Source: Acidisoma cellulosilyticum
GTDB lineage: Bacteria; Pseudomonadota; Alphaproteobacteria; Acetobacterales; Acetobacteraceae
Direction: 5' to 3'
NCBI RefSeq assembly: GCF_020621385.1
Contig: NZ_JAESVA010000001.1
Coordinates: 124,001 to 188,000 of the forward strand
Length of the DNA stretch: 64,000 bases
Both the position numbers and the translations under genes were made by a program. The notes under the pieces were generated by a model. The model searched no databases. It was given only the letters and a program-made list of their open reading frames with translations, and was not told the DNA's origin. This document shows positions 11,152 through 18,614 of this stretch, piece by piece. How positions within the stretch are numbered: the stretch's first letter is position 1; every line of letters starts with the position of its first letter.

Positions 11152-13659
11152 ATGAAGACCCAAGCGCGCGTAGTCGTCATCGGCGGAGGCGCGGTCGGCG
11201 TCAGCACGCTCTACCACCTCGCCAAGAAGGGCTGGAGCGACGTCGTGCTGATCGAGCGGCGCGAGCTGACATCGGGTTCCACCTGGCATGCCGCCGGCCT
11301 GCTGCCGCTGTTCAACCTCAGCTACTCGGTCGGCCAGCTTCATAAATACTCAGTCAATCTGTACAAGTCGCTGGAAGCCGAGACCGGTCTGAATGCCGGG
11401 CTCAGCACCGTCTCCAACATTCGTCTGGCCCGCACCAAGGACCGGATGGATGAGTACAAGTATTATGCCGGCATCGCGCGCACCATCGGCGTCGACGTCG
11501 ATTTCCTGACCGCCGATGAGGTGAAGGAAATCTGGCCGCTGATGGAGACCAACGGCATCCTGGGCGCCATCCAGCACAAGGAAGACGGCTATATTCAGCC
11601 GGCCGATCTGACCCAGGCGCTGGCGCGCGGCGCACGCAACATGGGTGCCGAGATCTACCGCTACACCACGGTCACCGGCATCACCCAGAAGCCGAACGGC
11701 GAATGGGTCGTTTCCACCGACAAGGGCGACATCACCTGCGAGCATGTCGTGTCCGCCACCGGCAATTTCGCCCGCAAGACGGGTGAGATGGTGGGGCTCG
11801 ATATCCCCGTCATCCCGGTCGAGCATCAGTATATCGTCACCGAGCAGCACCCGCTGATCATGGAGCGCCGCGCGAAGGGCCTGCCCGAAATGGGCGTGCT
11901 GCGCGAAAGCGACAGTTCCTGGTACATGCGCGAGGAAGCCGGCGGCCTGCTGCTCGGGCCTTATGAAATCGGCGCGCCCTGCTGCTATGTCGACGGCCCG
12001 TCCGACCAGTCCGAATACGAGCTGTTCCAGGAAGATCTGGATCGCCTGGCGCCGTATATCGAAACCGCCATCGAGCGCGTGCCCGCCTTCGGCGAGGTCG
12101 GCGTCAAGAAAGTCTATAACGGCGCCATCGCTTATACGCCGGACGGCAGCCCGATCGTGGGTCCGGCCTGGCACCTCAAGAATTTCTGGCTGAACGAAGG
12201 CCATAGCTTCGGCATCACCGCCTGCGGCGGCGCCGGCTGGCAGCTGGCAGAATGGATCGTCGAGGGTGAGCCCTCGGTCGATATGATGGGCGTCGATCCG
12301 CGCCGCTTCGGCCCCTATGCCGGCCGTGGCTATCTGCGCCAGAAGACCGAGGAAGCCTATGCCAAGGTCTTCACCGTCCATTACCCGGAAGAAGAGCGTG
12401 GCGCGGCGCGCGGGTTGAAGCGCAGCCCCTGCTATGACCGCATGGCCGCAAAGGGCGCCGTCTTCGGCACGGTCTATGGCTGGGAACGTCCGGGCTGGTT
12501 CGCCCCCGAAGGCTATGCGCTTTCCGCCGCTGAACTCGACAAGCAGGATGTTCTCGTCAACGAGAACCATGCCGAGGCCGGGCCGGACGGCAAGATCCGC
12601 GAGAAGTGGAGTTTTCGGCGCTCCAACGCTTTCGCTTTCGTAGGGCAGGAAGCGCGCCATGTGCATGAGAAGGTCGGCCTGCTGGATATGTCCGCCTTCG
12701 CCAAGATGGAGGTGACGGGCCCCGGTGCGGCGCATTGGCTGGAAAGCATCCTGACCACCAAAGTGCCCAAAACCGGCCGCGTGCAGCTGTCCTACCTGCT
12801 CACCAAGCGTGGCGGCGTGCGGTCGGAATTTACCATCTTCTCGATGGGTCCGTCGTCCTTCTACCTGGTCTCGGCCGGCGCCCTGGAACGGCATGACCAC
12901 GACTATCTGGAGAAGCTGGCGCCGACCGACGGCAGCGTGAAGCTCAGCCGCGTCACGACGCAATATGGCGTGCTGGTTCTGGCCGGTCCGCGCGCGCGCG
13001 ATCTGCTGGCCAAGCTCACCGATACCGATCTCTCCAACCCCGCCTTCCCTTGGCTCACGGGCAAGATGATGTCGGTCGGCGCGGCCTCCTGCCTTGCCAT
13101 GCGCGTCAATTACGTCGGCGAACTGGGCTGGGAGCTGCATCACCCGATCGAAATGCAGAACTACCTGTTCGACCTGCTGTTCGAGGCCGGTGCCGAATTC
13201 GACCTGAAGCCCTTCGGCATCAAGGCCATGGACAGCCTGCGACTTGAGAAGTCCTACAAGCTGATCCCCCGTGAAATGTCGATCGAGTATTCGGCCTATG
13301 AATCGGGTCTCGACCGCTTCGTCTCGATGAAGAAGGGCGATTTCCACGGCCGCGATGCGCTGCTGGCCTGGAAGGAAGCCGGTCTGAAGAACGCCTTCGT
13401 GACGATGGAGGTCCATGGCGTGACGGATGCGGACGCTCGCGGCTCGGAGCCGATCTATATCGGCGATGAGCTGGTCGGCCGCACGACCTCCGGCGGTTAC
13501 GGCTGGCGCGTCGGCAAGTCCCTGGCGCTGGCCATGGTTCGGCCGGATCTGGCAGTGCTCGGCCAGGAGGTCGAGATTTCGATCCTGGGCTTGCGGCACA
13601 AGGCCGTCGTCATCGCGGACAGCCCCTTCGACGCCGCGAATGATGCGCTGAGGGCGTAA
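11152..13659 (+). CDS. FAD-dependent dimethylglycine/sarcosine dehydrogenase-like protein with GcvT tail
   Basis: An 835-residue two-part protein. Residues 1 to about 400 form a DAO-type FAD domain (VVVIGGGAVGVSTLYHLA; TSGSTWHAAGLL, where His46 is the expected covalent flavin ligand). Residues from about 430 to the end are an FAO-linker plus GcvT aminomethyltransferase fold that binds tetrahydrofolate. Known members demethylate dimethylglycine or sarcosine and pass the methyl group to folate. No glycine-betaine genes are adjacent. It is alone in its transcription unit, 108 bp after the amidase, with AGGTAG just before the ATG. Confidence 0.88.
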   Translation: MKTQARVVVIGGGAVGVSTLYHLAKKGWSDVVLIERRELTSGSTWHAAGLLPLFNLSYSVGQLHKYSVNLYKSLEAETGLNAGLSTVSNIRLARTKDRMDEYKYYAGIARTIGVDVDFLTADEVKEIWPLMETNGILGAIQHKEDGYIQPADLTQALARGARNMGAEIYRYTTVTGITQKPNGEWVVSTDKGDITCEHVVSATGNFARKTGEMVGLDIPVIPVEHQYIVTEQHPLIMERRAKGLPEMGVLRESDSSWYMREEAGGLLLGPYEIGAPCCYVDGPSDQSEYELFQEDLDRLAPYIETAIERVPAFGEVGVKKVYNGAIAYTPDGSPIVGPAWHLKNFWLNEGHSFGITACGGAGWQLAEWIVEGEPSVDMMGVDPRRFGPYAGRGYLRQKTEEAYAKVFTVHYPEEERGAARGLKRSPCYDRMAAKGAVFGTVYGWERPGWFAPEGYALSAAELDKQDVLVNENHAEAGPDGKIREKWSFRRSNAFAFVGQEARHVHEKVGLLDMSAFAKMEVTGPGAAHWLESILTTKVPKTGRVQLSYLLTKRGGVRSEFTIFSMGPSSFYLVSAGALERHDHDYLEKLAPTDGSVKLSRVTTQYGVLVLAGPRARDLLAKLTDTDLSNPAFPWLTGKMMSVGAASCLAMRVNYVGELGWELHHPIEMQNYLFDLLFEAGAEFDLKPFGIKAMDSLRLEKSYKLIPREMSIEYSAYESGLDRFVSMKKGDFHGRDALLAWKEAGLKNAFVTMEVHGVTDADARGSEPIYIGDELVGRTTSGGYGWRVGKSLALAMVRPDLAVLGQEVEISILGLRHKAVVIADSPFDAANDALRA

Positions 13660-13709
13660 GCCGCCTGTCGCTGGCCTTAAAAGGGCCATGGCGATCTTGT
13701 CTTTTCATT

Positions 13710-13811
13710 GTCGCCCGCGGGCTCGTCCCGCGGGTCTATCCGTCTTGGCGCCACAACGGCGTTTGGGCGCCTGAATGGATAGATCCCCGGCATGAAGCCG
13801 GGGACGACGAT
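13710..13811. repeat. REP-like palindromic intergenic element
   Basis: A roughly 100-bp two-hairpin unit. CCCGCGGG-CTCGT-CCCGCGGG (13714-13734) and CCCCGGC-ATGAA-GCCGGGG (13785-13803) are enclosed by TCTATCC (13735-13741) and GGATAGA (13777-13783). The same design (GTC..GGGCTYG..CCCGG..ATCC ... GGAT..CCCGGC..GCCGGG..GACGAT) is present inside the element at 21631-21713. It fills the gap between the dehydrogenase and the SIMPL gene and may also act as a terminator or mRNA stabiliser. Confidence 0.7.
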
Positions 13812-13830
13812 AAAAAGGGAAACTCAGACG

Positions 13831-14517
13831 ATGCAGCGTATTGCAGGCTTAATCGGCGCAAGCGGGCTCGCCGCCGCTTTGCTTGCTGCCCCAGCGGCCC
13901 ATGCCGACACCCTGCTTCACCTATCCGTCACTGCCTCCGTCACGGCCATGCCGGACGAGCTCGTGGCTCAGCTGACAGCCCAGGCCGATGCGCCGACAGC
14001 GGGCGACGCGCAGCAGCAGGTGAATGCGATGATCGCCAAGGCATTGGGCGACGCAAAATCACTCGACGCCGTGACCGCCAGCACCACCAATTATTCCGTC
14101 TGGCATGAGACCGACCCGAAGGACGTCTGGCATGCGAGCCAAGGCATCGCGCTGCGGGCCCATGACGGTGGTGCGTTGCTGGGGCTGATCGGCAAGCTGC
14201 AGCAGGACGGGCTCGCCGTCGGTGACCTCACCTGGCAGCTATCCCCTGCCCTCTCCGAAAAGACCTACGAACAGGCGATGGCCAAGGCGATCGGCAAACT
14301 AACGGCGCAGGCCGATGTCGTCGCCAAGCTGATGCATCTGCAGGCGCATGGCTTCACCAGCGTGACGGTGGGCGATGACGCGCAGCCGGGACCGCGTCCG
14401 ATGATGCGGATGATGGCGACGGCAGCCCCGGCGGCAGCCCCGCCGCCGAGTGCCCAGGCCGATGCGGTGACAGTGTCGGCGAGCGTTTCTGGAGATGCGC
14501 GGCTGCAGGGTGAGTAA
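13831..14517 (+). CDS. Exported SIMPL (DUF541) domain protein
   Basis: A 228-residue protein with a clear signal peptide: IAGLIGASGLAAALLAAP then AAHA, with cleavage near residue 27. The mature part begins LLHLSVTASVTAMPDELVAQLTAQ, the typical SIMPL/DUF541 opening, and ends with VTVSASVSGDARL, the typical closing strand. It is probably periplasmic and of unknown function. I chose the ATG at 13831, which has AAGGGA 10 bases upstream. An earlier in-frame ATG at 13792 lies inside the REP hairpin and would bury the signal peptide. Confidence 0.85.
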   Translation: MQRIAGLIGASGLAAALLAAPAAHADTLLHLSVTASVTAMPDELVAQLTAQADAPTAGDAQQQVNAMIAKALGDAKSLDAVTASTTNYSVWHETDPKDVWHASQGIALRAHDGGALLGLIGKLQQDGLAVGDLTWQLSPALSEKTYEQAMAKAIGKLTAQADVVAKLMHLQAHGFTSVTVGDDAQPGPRPMMRMMATAAPAAAPPPSAQADAVTVSASVSGDARLQGE

Positions 14518-14577
14518 CAACGGTTTCGTGCTATAGGAGAGCCTGCAAAGCCGGGGTCTTAGCCGAGGAGCAGAACG

Positions 14578-14967
14578 ATGTCGGACAATCTGGTCTTGGA
14601 ACTTCTCCGTGCCATGCGGAGTGACCTGACGACCGTCAAGGAAGACATGCGGGAGGTGAAACTACGGCTCACCGCCCTGGAGACGGCCGTCGGCAATCTG
14701 GCCGCGACCGAGATGAGCCATTACGCCATCACCGCGGACAGAGTGGACCGCCTGACCAATCGGATCGAGCGGATTGAGACGCGGCTCGATCTTCGTGAAG
14801 CATCGAGCTTGGATCGGGATCAACGGAAAGATCACCCACCAACCAAGTCGCTACTCAGCTCCGATCATGATCTCGATCAGATTGGCGGTGCCGGAGGCGA
14901 TACCGGCTTCGATCGCAGGCGCGATGTCGCCCGGCCGCTCCACCTTGCGCGCCGGCAGGCCCATTGA
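14578..14967 (+). CDS. Small coiled-coil protein, possibly with a readthrough tail
   Basis: A 129-residue frame with a good GAGGAG site before the ATG. Residues 1-78 look like a genuine small protein with heptad-like charge: LVLELLRAMRSDLTTVKEDM, then REVKLRLTALE, then RVDRLTNRIERIETRLDL. This resembles short uncharacterised alphaproteobacterial coiled-coil proteins that normally end just after the RLDL segment. The last 39 codons run antisense into the 3' end of the convergent decarboxylase gene and have biased, low-quality composition, so the original stop has probably been lost. Function unknown. Confidence 0.6.
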   Translation: MSDNLVLELLRAMRSDLTTVKEDMREVKLRLTALETAVGNLAATEMSHYAITADRVDRLTNRIERIETRLDLREASSLDRDQRKDHPPTKSLLSSDHDLDQIGGAGGDTGFDRRRDVARPLHLARRQAH

Positions 14968-16548
14968 CTGCGCAAGCGCGACGTAGTCGACCGCGGGTTC
15001 CATGATATCCATGGCAATGAAGTGATTGCTGCGCGTGGACAGATAATCCTTCTGCCCCTTCATAAATTTCTTCAGGATATTGTATTCGCGGTTATTCATG
15101 ACGACGAAGGTGACGGGCAGTTTCTCATGCGCCGCCGTCCAGATCGCCTGCGGCGAATAAAGCGCAGCCCCGTCACCGACCAATGACACCACAGGCTTCC
15201 GGCCCAGGCCCAGCGAGCAGCCGACCGCCGCCGGCATGCCCCAGCCCAGCGCGCCGCCGCGCAGGAAGGAATACTGATAGGGCGACTGGCTGTTGAGGAA
15301 TCCACGCAGATGCATCGCCGTGGCGATCGCTTCATCGACGATATGGATATTTGGGCCGATGGCGCGTGCGGCTTCCTGAGCTGCCACCAGCGGCGTGATT
15401 TTCGGCGCATCCCATTCCGAGGCCGCGCGGGCCGAGAGATACTGCCGACGCTCTGTGCGCTTGGCAGCCGCCTGACGGCAGAGGCCCGCATAGGTTTCCG
15501 CACGCTCGGCCGTAGCCGCGTCCAGCAAAGGCTGCATGGCGCGCAGCGAGGCACGGATATCGCCCACGACCGAAAGCTCGGTATGATAGGTGCGGCCCAA
15601 ATCACGCACATCGGTCGACATCTGGTAGACCGCGCAACCGGCCGGAATGATCGGCCCGGCGGAATACAGAATGGTGATCAGCGATTTGCCGCCGAGCGCG
15701 AAGATAGCGTCGTAGTTCGACAGCATTTCGTAAATGTCGCGGCCCTTGTTCGGCATATTGCCGGCCCAGAGCGGATGCGCCGTCGGGAACGGCAGACGTG
15801 ACGGCCAGGAGGAGCCATAAACCTCGGCCCCCAGCGTTTCGGCCAGTGTCACGACTTCGCCTGCGGCCTCGCTGGAATGAATCTCATCGCCCGCGATGAT
15901 GAGAAGACGGCCAGGCGCAATACCCGCCAACTTCTTTGCCAGCACATCGAGGGAGCCCGCGACCGAGCGCCGTTCGATCGTGGAAGGCTCGGCAATGCCG
16001 ATCGCGCTCATCTCCTCCATCACATCCATAGGCAAGGACAGAAAGACAGGGCCGGCGGGGGCCGCATTCGCATCATGAAAGGCGCGGCGCACGAGAATGG
16101 GCAGCTGATCGGCATGGGCCACTTCCTGCGCCCATTTCACGGCCGGCCGCGCGATCTGCGTCAGATCGCCGAACAGCAGCGGATCGGTGATGGTGTGACG
16201 CGAATCCTGCTGCCCGGCGGTGACGACCAGCGGCGTCTGCGAGACCTGGGCATTGAGCAGATTGCCCATGCCATGGCCGAGGCCGCCGGCTGTATGCAGG
16301 TTGAGGAAACCTGGACGCAACGCCGCCTGCGCATAGCCGTCCGCCATGGCGACCGCGCTCGCCTCCTGCAAGGCCCAGACATATTCGATATCCGGCGTGC
16401 CGTTCAGCGCATCCATCAGCGGCAGTTCGGTGGTGCCGGGATTGCCGAAAATATACTCCACGCCCTCGCTGCGCAGAACTTCCAGAAGGACAGCGGCGCC
16501 ACGGCGATAGCGCGCGTCATCGACGGTGGTGATGGGACCTGCGGACAT
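14851..16548 (-). CDS. Thiamine-diphosphate enzyme, benzoylformate decarboxylase-like
   Basis: A 565-residue three-domain ThDP enzyme. The cofactor-activating Glu62 is in WALQEASAVAMADG and the ThDP-binding LVGDGAALYSP...NN motif is near residue 457. FGNPGTTELPLMDAL and NLHTAGGLGHGMGNL (His85) resemble the Ser26 and His70 regions of benzoylformate decarboxylase more than acetolactate synthase. A 2-oxo acid decarboxylase is the best guess; the substrate is not determinable. It is convergent with the coiled-coil gene, overlapping it by 117 bp, and is monocistronic. Confidence 0.83.
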   Translation of the reverse strand: MSAGPITTVDDARYRRGAAVLLEVLRSEGVEYIFGNPGTTELPLMDALNGTPDIEYVWALQEASAVAMADGYAQAALRPGFLNLHTAGGLGHGMGNLLNAQVSQTPLVVTAGQQDSRHTITDPLLFGDLTQIARPAVKWAQEVAHADQLPILVRRAFHDANAAPAGPVFLSLPMDVMEEMSAIGIAEPSTIERRSVAGSLDVLAKKLAGIAPGRLLIIAGDEIHSSEAAGEVVTLAETLGAEVYGSSWPSRLPFPTAHPLWAGNMPNKGRDIYEMLSNYDAIFALGGKSLITILYSAGPIIPAGCAVYQMSTDVRDLGRTYHTELSVVGDIRASLRAMQPLLDAATAERAETYAGLCRQAAAKRTERRQYLSARAASEWDAPKITPLVAAQEAARAIGPNIHIVDEAIATAMHLRGFLNSQSPYQYSFLRGGALGWGMPAAVGCSLGLGRKPVVSLVGDGAALYSPQAIWTAAHEKLPVTFVVMNNREYNILKKFMKGQKDYLSTRSNHFIAMDIMEPAVDYVALAQSMGLPARKVERPGDIAPAIEAGIASGTANLIEIMIGAE

Positions 16549-16786
16549 GTGACGCGCTCCTGAGGAATGGCAGCATCATTGACCAATTTCCGACGATGAG
16601 CCAGCGCCGAAAGCGGGCCGAGCGAACTTCGCAAGAATGATGGCTGCTGCCTTGCCTTCCTTGGATCAATGCTGCGCAGGCGGGTGCGTCTGGGCGCGCT
16701 TTATTGCCCGTATCGGCCAGGGTCTCACCTTGTCCGATCATCGCCCGAGGCGAAAAAGACCAGCCGAAGACTATCCGCTGGCGCGA

Positions 16787-17443
16787 TCACGCCTCGGCGG
16801 CCACGCGCTCCACGGCGGCGCGCACCACGTCCTGGAACATCGGCTCCGTCAACCGGCCGGTATTCGTGTTGTAGCGCGACACATGATAGCTATTGGCGAG
16901 GATAAGCCCGTCCGGCAGGTCGTGCATCGCGCCATGGCGAAAGCGGACATGGCTCTGCCTTATGCCGCAGGCTTTCAGCACCGCCGTATGCGCCAGGACG
17001 CCGAGCGCAATCGCCACTTTCAGCTGCGGCATGCGCTGTAGCTCCTGAGTCAAAAAGCGGTTGCAGGTCGTGGTTTCGGCCGGGGTCGGCAGATTGGCCG
17101 GCGGCACGCAGCGGACGGCATTGACGATGCGGCAGCCGGTCAGTTGCAGCCCGTCATCCGGCCTGGCATCGAAAACCCCATCGGCCAGGCCAAATTTTGT
17201 CAGGGTATTATAGAGAAGGATGCCGGCATGATCGCCGGTGAAAGGGCGGCCGGTGCGATTGGCGCCGCGCACGCCGGGCGCCATGCCGATGACGGCGATC
17301 GGCGCATCGATCGGCCCCCAGCTCGGCACCGGCCCGTTGAACCAATCGGGATGCGCTGTCCTGTTCGCCTCTCGATACTCGACCAGCCGCGGGCAGAGCG
17401 GACAGTCATGCGGCGGTTCGGTCCATTCGATAAGCTGCTGCAT
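16787..17443 (-). CDS. Family 5 uracil-DNA glycosylase (UdgB type)
   Basis: A 218-residue DNA repair glycosylase with the UdgB signature set: CPLCPRLVEYRE (Fe-S cysteines), GMAPGVRGANRTGRPFTGD (motif A), VNAVRCVPPANLPT, and YHVSRYNTNTGRLT near the end. Family 5 enzymes remove uracil, hypoxanthine and other deaminated bases. An upstream in-frame GTG at 17464 is possible, but GGAG lies 9 bases before the ATG at 17443, so that start is preferred. 238 bp separate it from the decarboxylase, in which I saw nothing else. Confidence 0.9.
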   Translation of the reverse strand: MQQLIEWTEPPHDCPLCPRLVEYREANRTAHPDWFNGPVPSWGPIDAPIAVIGMAPGVRGANRTGRPFTGDHAGILLYNTLTKFGLADGVFDARPDDGLQLTGCRIVNAVRCVPPANLPTPAETTTCNRFLTQELQRMPQLKVAIALGVLAHTAVLKACGIRQSHVRFRHGAMHDLPDGLILANSYHVSRYNTNTGRLTEPMFQDVVRAAVERVAAEA

Positions 17444-17591
17444 CCTGATCGTCTCCAGTGTCACGCCACAACCAGAGCGTGTATAACGCCTTCCCTTGTC
17501 GCATAACCTGTCGCGACCGCAAACGCATCATCGCCGCGATTGCTTGCTACCGTCTTGCGCAGGGCCGCGCGCTGCGGCAGGGAGCGAGCCT

Positions 17592-18140
17592 ATGATCCTG
17601 ATCGCATTCGGCGCCAATCTGCCCGGACCTGACGGCTGTTCCCCGCATGAGACCTGCCGCCGAGCCGTCATGGCGGTGGCTGGCTTGGGAGGGCTGCGGC
17701 TGGATGCCGTCTCGCGCTTCTACGCCACGGCCCCCATCCCGGTCTCTGACCAGCCGCCCTATATCAACGGCGTCATGCGCCTGTCCGGAGAAGCCGACCC
17801 AGCCCAACTGCTCGCCGATGTGCTGACGGTCGAGGCCAGCTTCGGCCGTACCCGGAGCGTGGCGAATGCCCCCCGCAGTCTCGACCTCGACCTCATCGCG
17901 ATCGACGACCTGACGCGCGGGCCGCCGATACCGGACCCGATTCTGCCCCATCCCCGGATGCAGGACCGAGCCTTCGTGCTCGTCCCGTTGATGGACGTCG
18001 CGCCCGATTGGCGGCATCCGGTCCTGGGCGAAACCGCCGCCGAACTCCTGGTAAAGCTGCCCGATCAGGCCATTGAACTGGCTGAAATCCAGCCCTTCTC
18101 GGGCGCCTTGGATGCCAGCCATGTGGCGTCCCGGCCGTGA
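17592..18140 (+). CDS. folK: 2-amino-4-hydroxy-6-hydroxymethyldihydropteridine diphosphokinase
   Basis: A 182-residue HPPK that transfers pyrophosphate from ATP to the pterin in folate synthesis. It has the N-terminal ILIAFGANLPGP, the central EASFGRTRSVANAPRSLDLD (the catalytic loop with the DLDLI metal-binding aspartates) and PHPRMQDRAFVLVPL. The ATG at 17592 has GGAG 7 bases upstream. The frame is open further upstream but without conserved sequence. It is followed by rpoZ after 69 bp. Confidence 0.95.
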   Translation: MILIAFGANLPGPDGCSPHETCRRAVMAVAGLGGLRLDAVSRFYATAPIPVSDQPPYINGVMRLSGEADPAQLLADVLTVEASFGRTRSVANAPRSLDLDLIAIDDLTRGPPIPDPILPHPRMQDRAFVLVPLMDVAPDWRHPVLGETAAELLVKLPDQAIELAEIQPFSGALDASHVASRP

Positions 18141-18148
18141 AAACCTTG

Positions 18149-18165
18149 CGTCAGGAACCCTGACG
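18149..18165 (+). terminator. Small hairpin between folK and rpoZ
   Basis: CGTCAGG-AAC-CCTGACG is a perfect 7-bp stem with a 3-base loop, 8 bases after the folK stop. There is no T tract after it, so it could be a weak terminator, an attenuator, or an element that sets rpoZ-rsh transcript levels. Confidence 0.4.
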
Positions 18166-18209
18166 GGTTACTGAGCCGGTTCACTCATCTTTCCACGGAG
18201 ATTGAGCGG

Positions 18210-18608
18210 ATGGCGCGTGTCACCGTTGAAGATTGCATTGTGCAGGTCCCGAACCGCTTTGAGCTGGTTCTGCTGGCCTCGCAGCGGGCGCGGAATATCG
18301 CGCGCGGCGAGGAGCTGACGCTGGACCGCGACAATGACAAGAACCCTGTCGTCGCGCTGCGCGAAATCGCCGAAGAGAACGTCGATCTGGACCGCCTGGA
18401 AGGCGATCTGGTCCGCACGCTCTCCCGCGCGCCGGAGCCCGAGCCCGCCGATGAGGAGGTCATGGATCTTATCCCGACCGATCAGAATATTTTCGGCTTG
18501 CAGGACGTCTCTGCCGAGGAGGAGAATGCCCAGATGGGGCGCGATGATTCTTCTCTCGACATTGAAGCGGCGATCGAGGCTGAACTCGGCGGTCGCGGTC
18601 GGCGATAA
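18210..18608 (+). CDS. rpoZ: DNA-directed RNA polymerase omega subunit
   Basis: A 132-residue omega subunit, starting [20 protein letters not shown] and continuing [11 protein letters not shown], the conserved helices that latch the beta-prime C-terminus. The tail after residue 60 is acidic ([13 protein letters not shown], then [10 protein letters not shown]), longer than in E. coli and typical of alphaproteobacteria. It ends 6 bp before rsh. This rpoZ-rsh pairing is widely conserved and fits the role of omega in the ppGpp site of RNA polymerase. Confidence 0.96.
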   Translation: MARVTVEDCIVQVPNRFELVLLASQRARNIARGEELTLDRDNDKNPVVALREIAEENVDLDRLEGDLVRTLSRAPEPEPADEEVMDLIPTDQNIFGLQDVSAEEENAQMGRDDSSLDIEAAIEAELGGRGRR

Positions 18609-18614
18609 GAAGCG

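Noticed and set aside
11350-13689. A 779-codon open frame on the minus strand opposite the dehydrogenase
   Set aside because: Same reason: low-complexity His/Arg/Gln-rich translation in the mirror frame of a clear flavoprotein gene.
13792-13830. ATG at 13792 as the start of the SIMPL protein
   Set aside because: It lies in the loop of the REP hairpin, has no ribosome site and would put 13 residues before the signal peptide.
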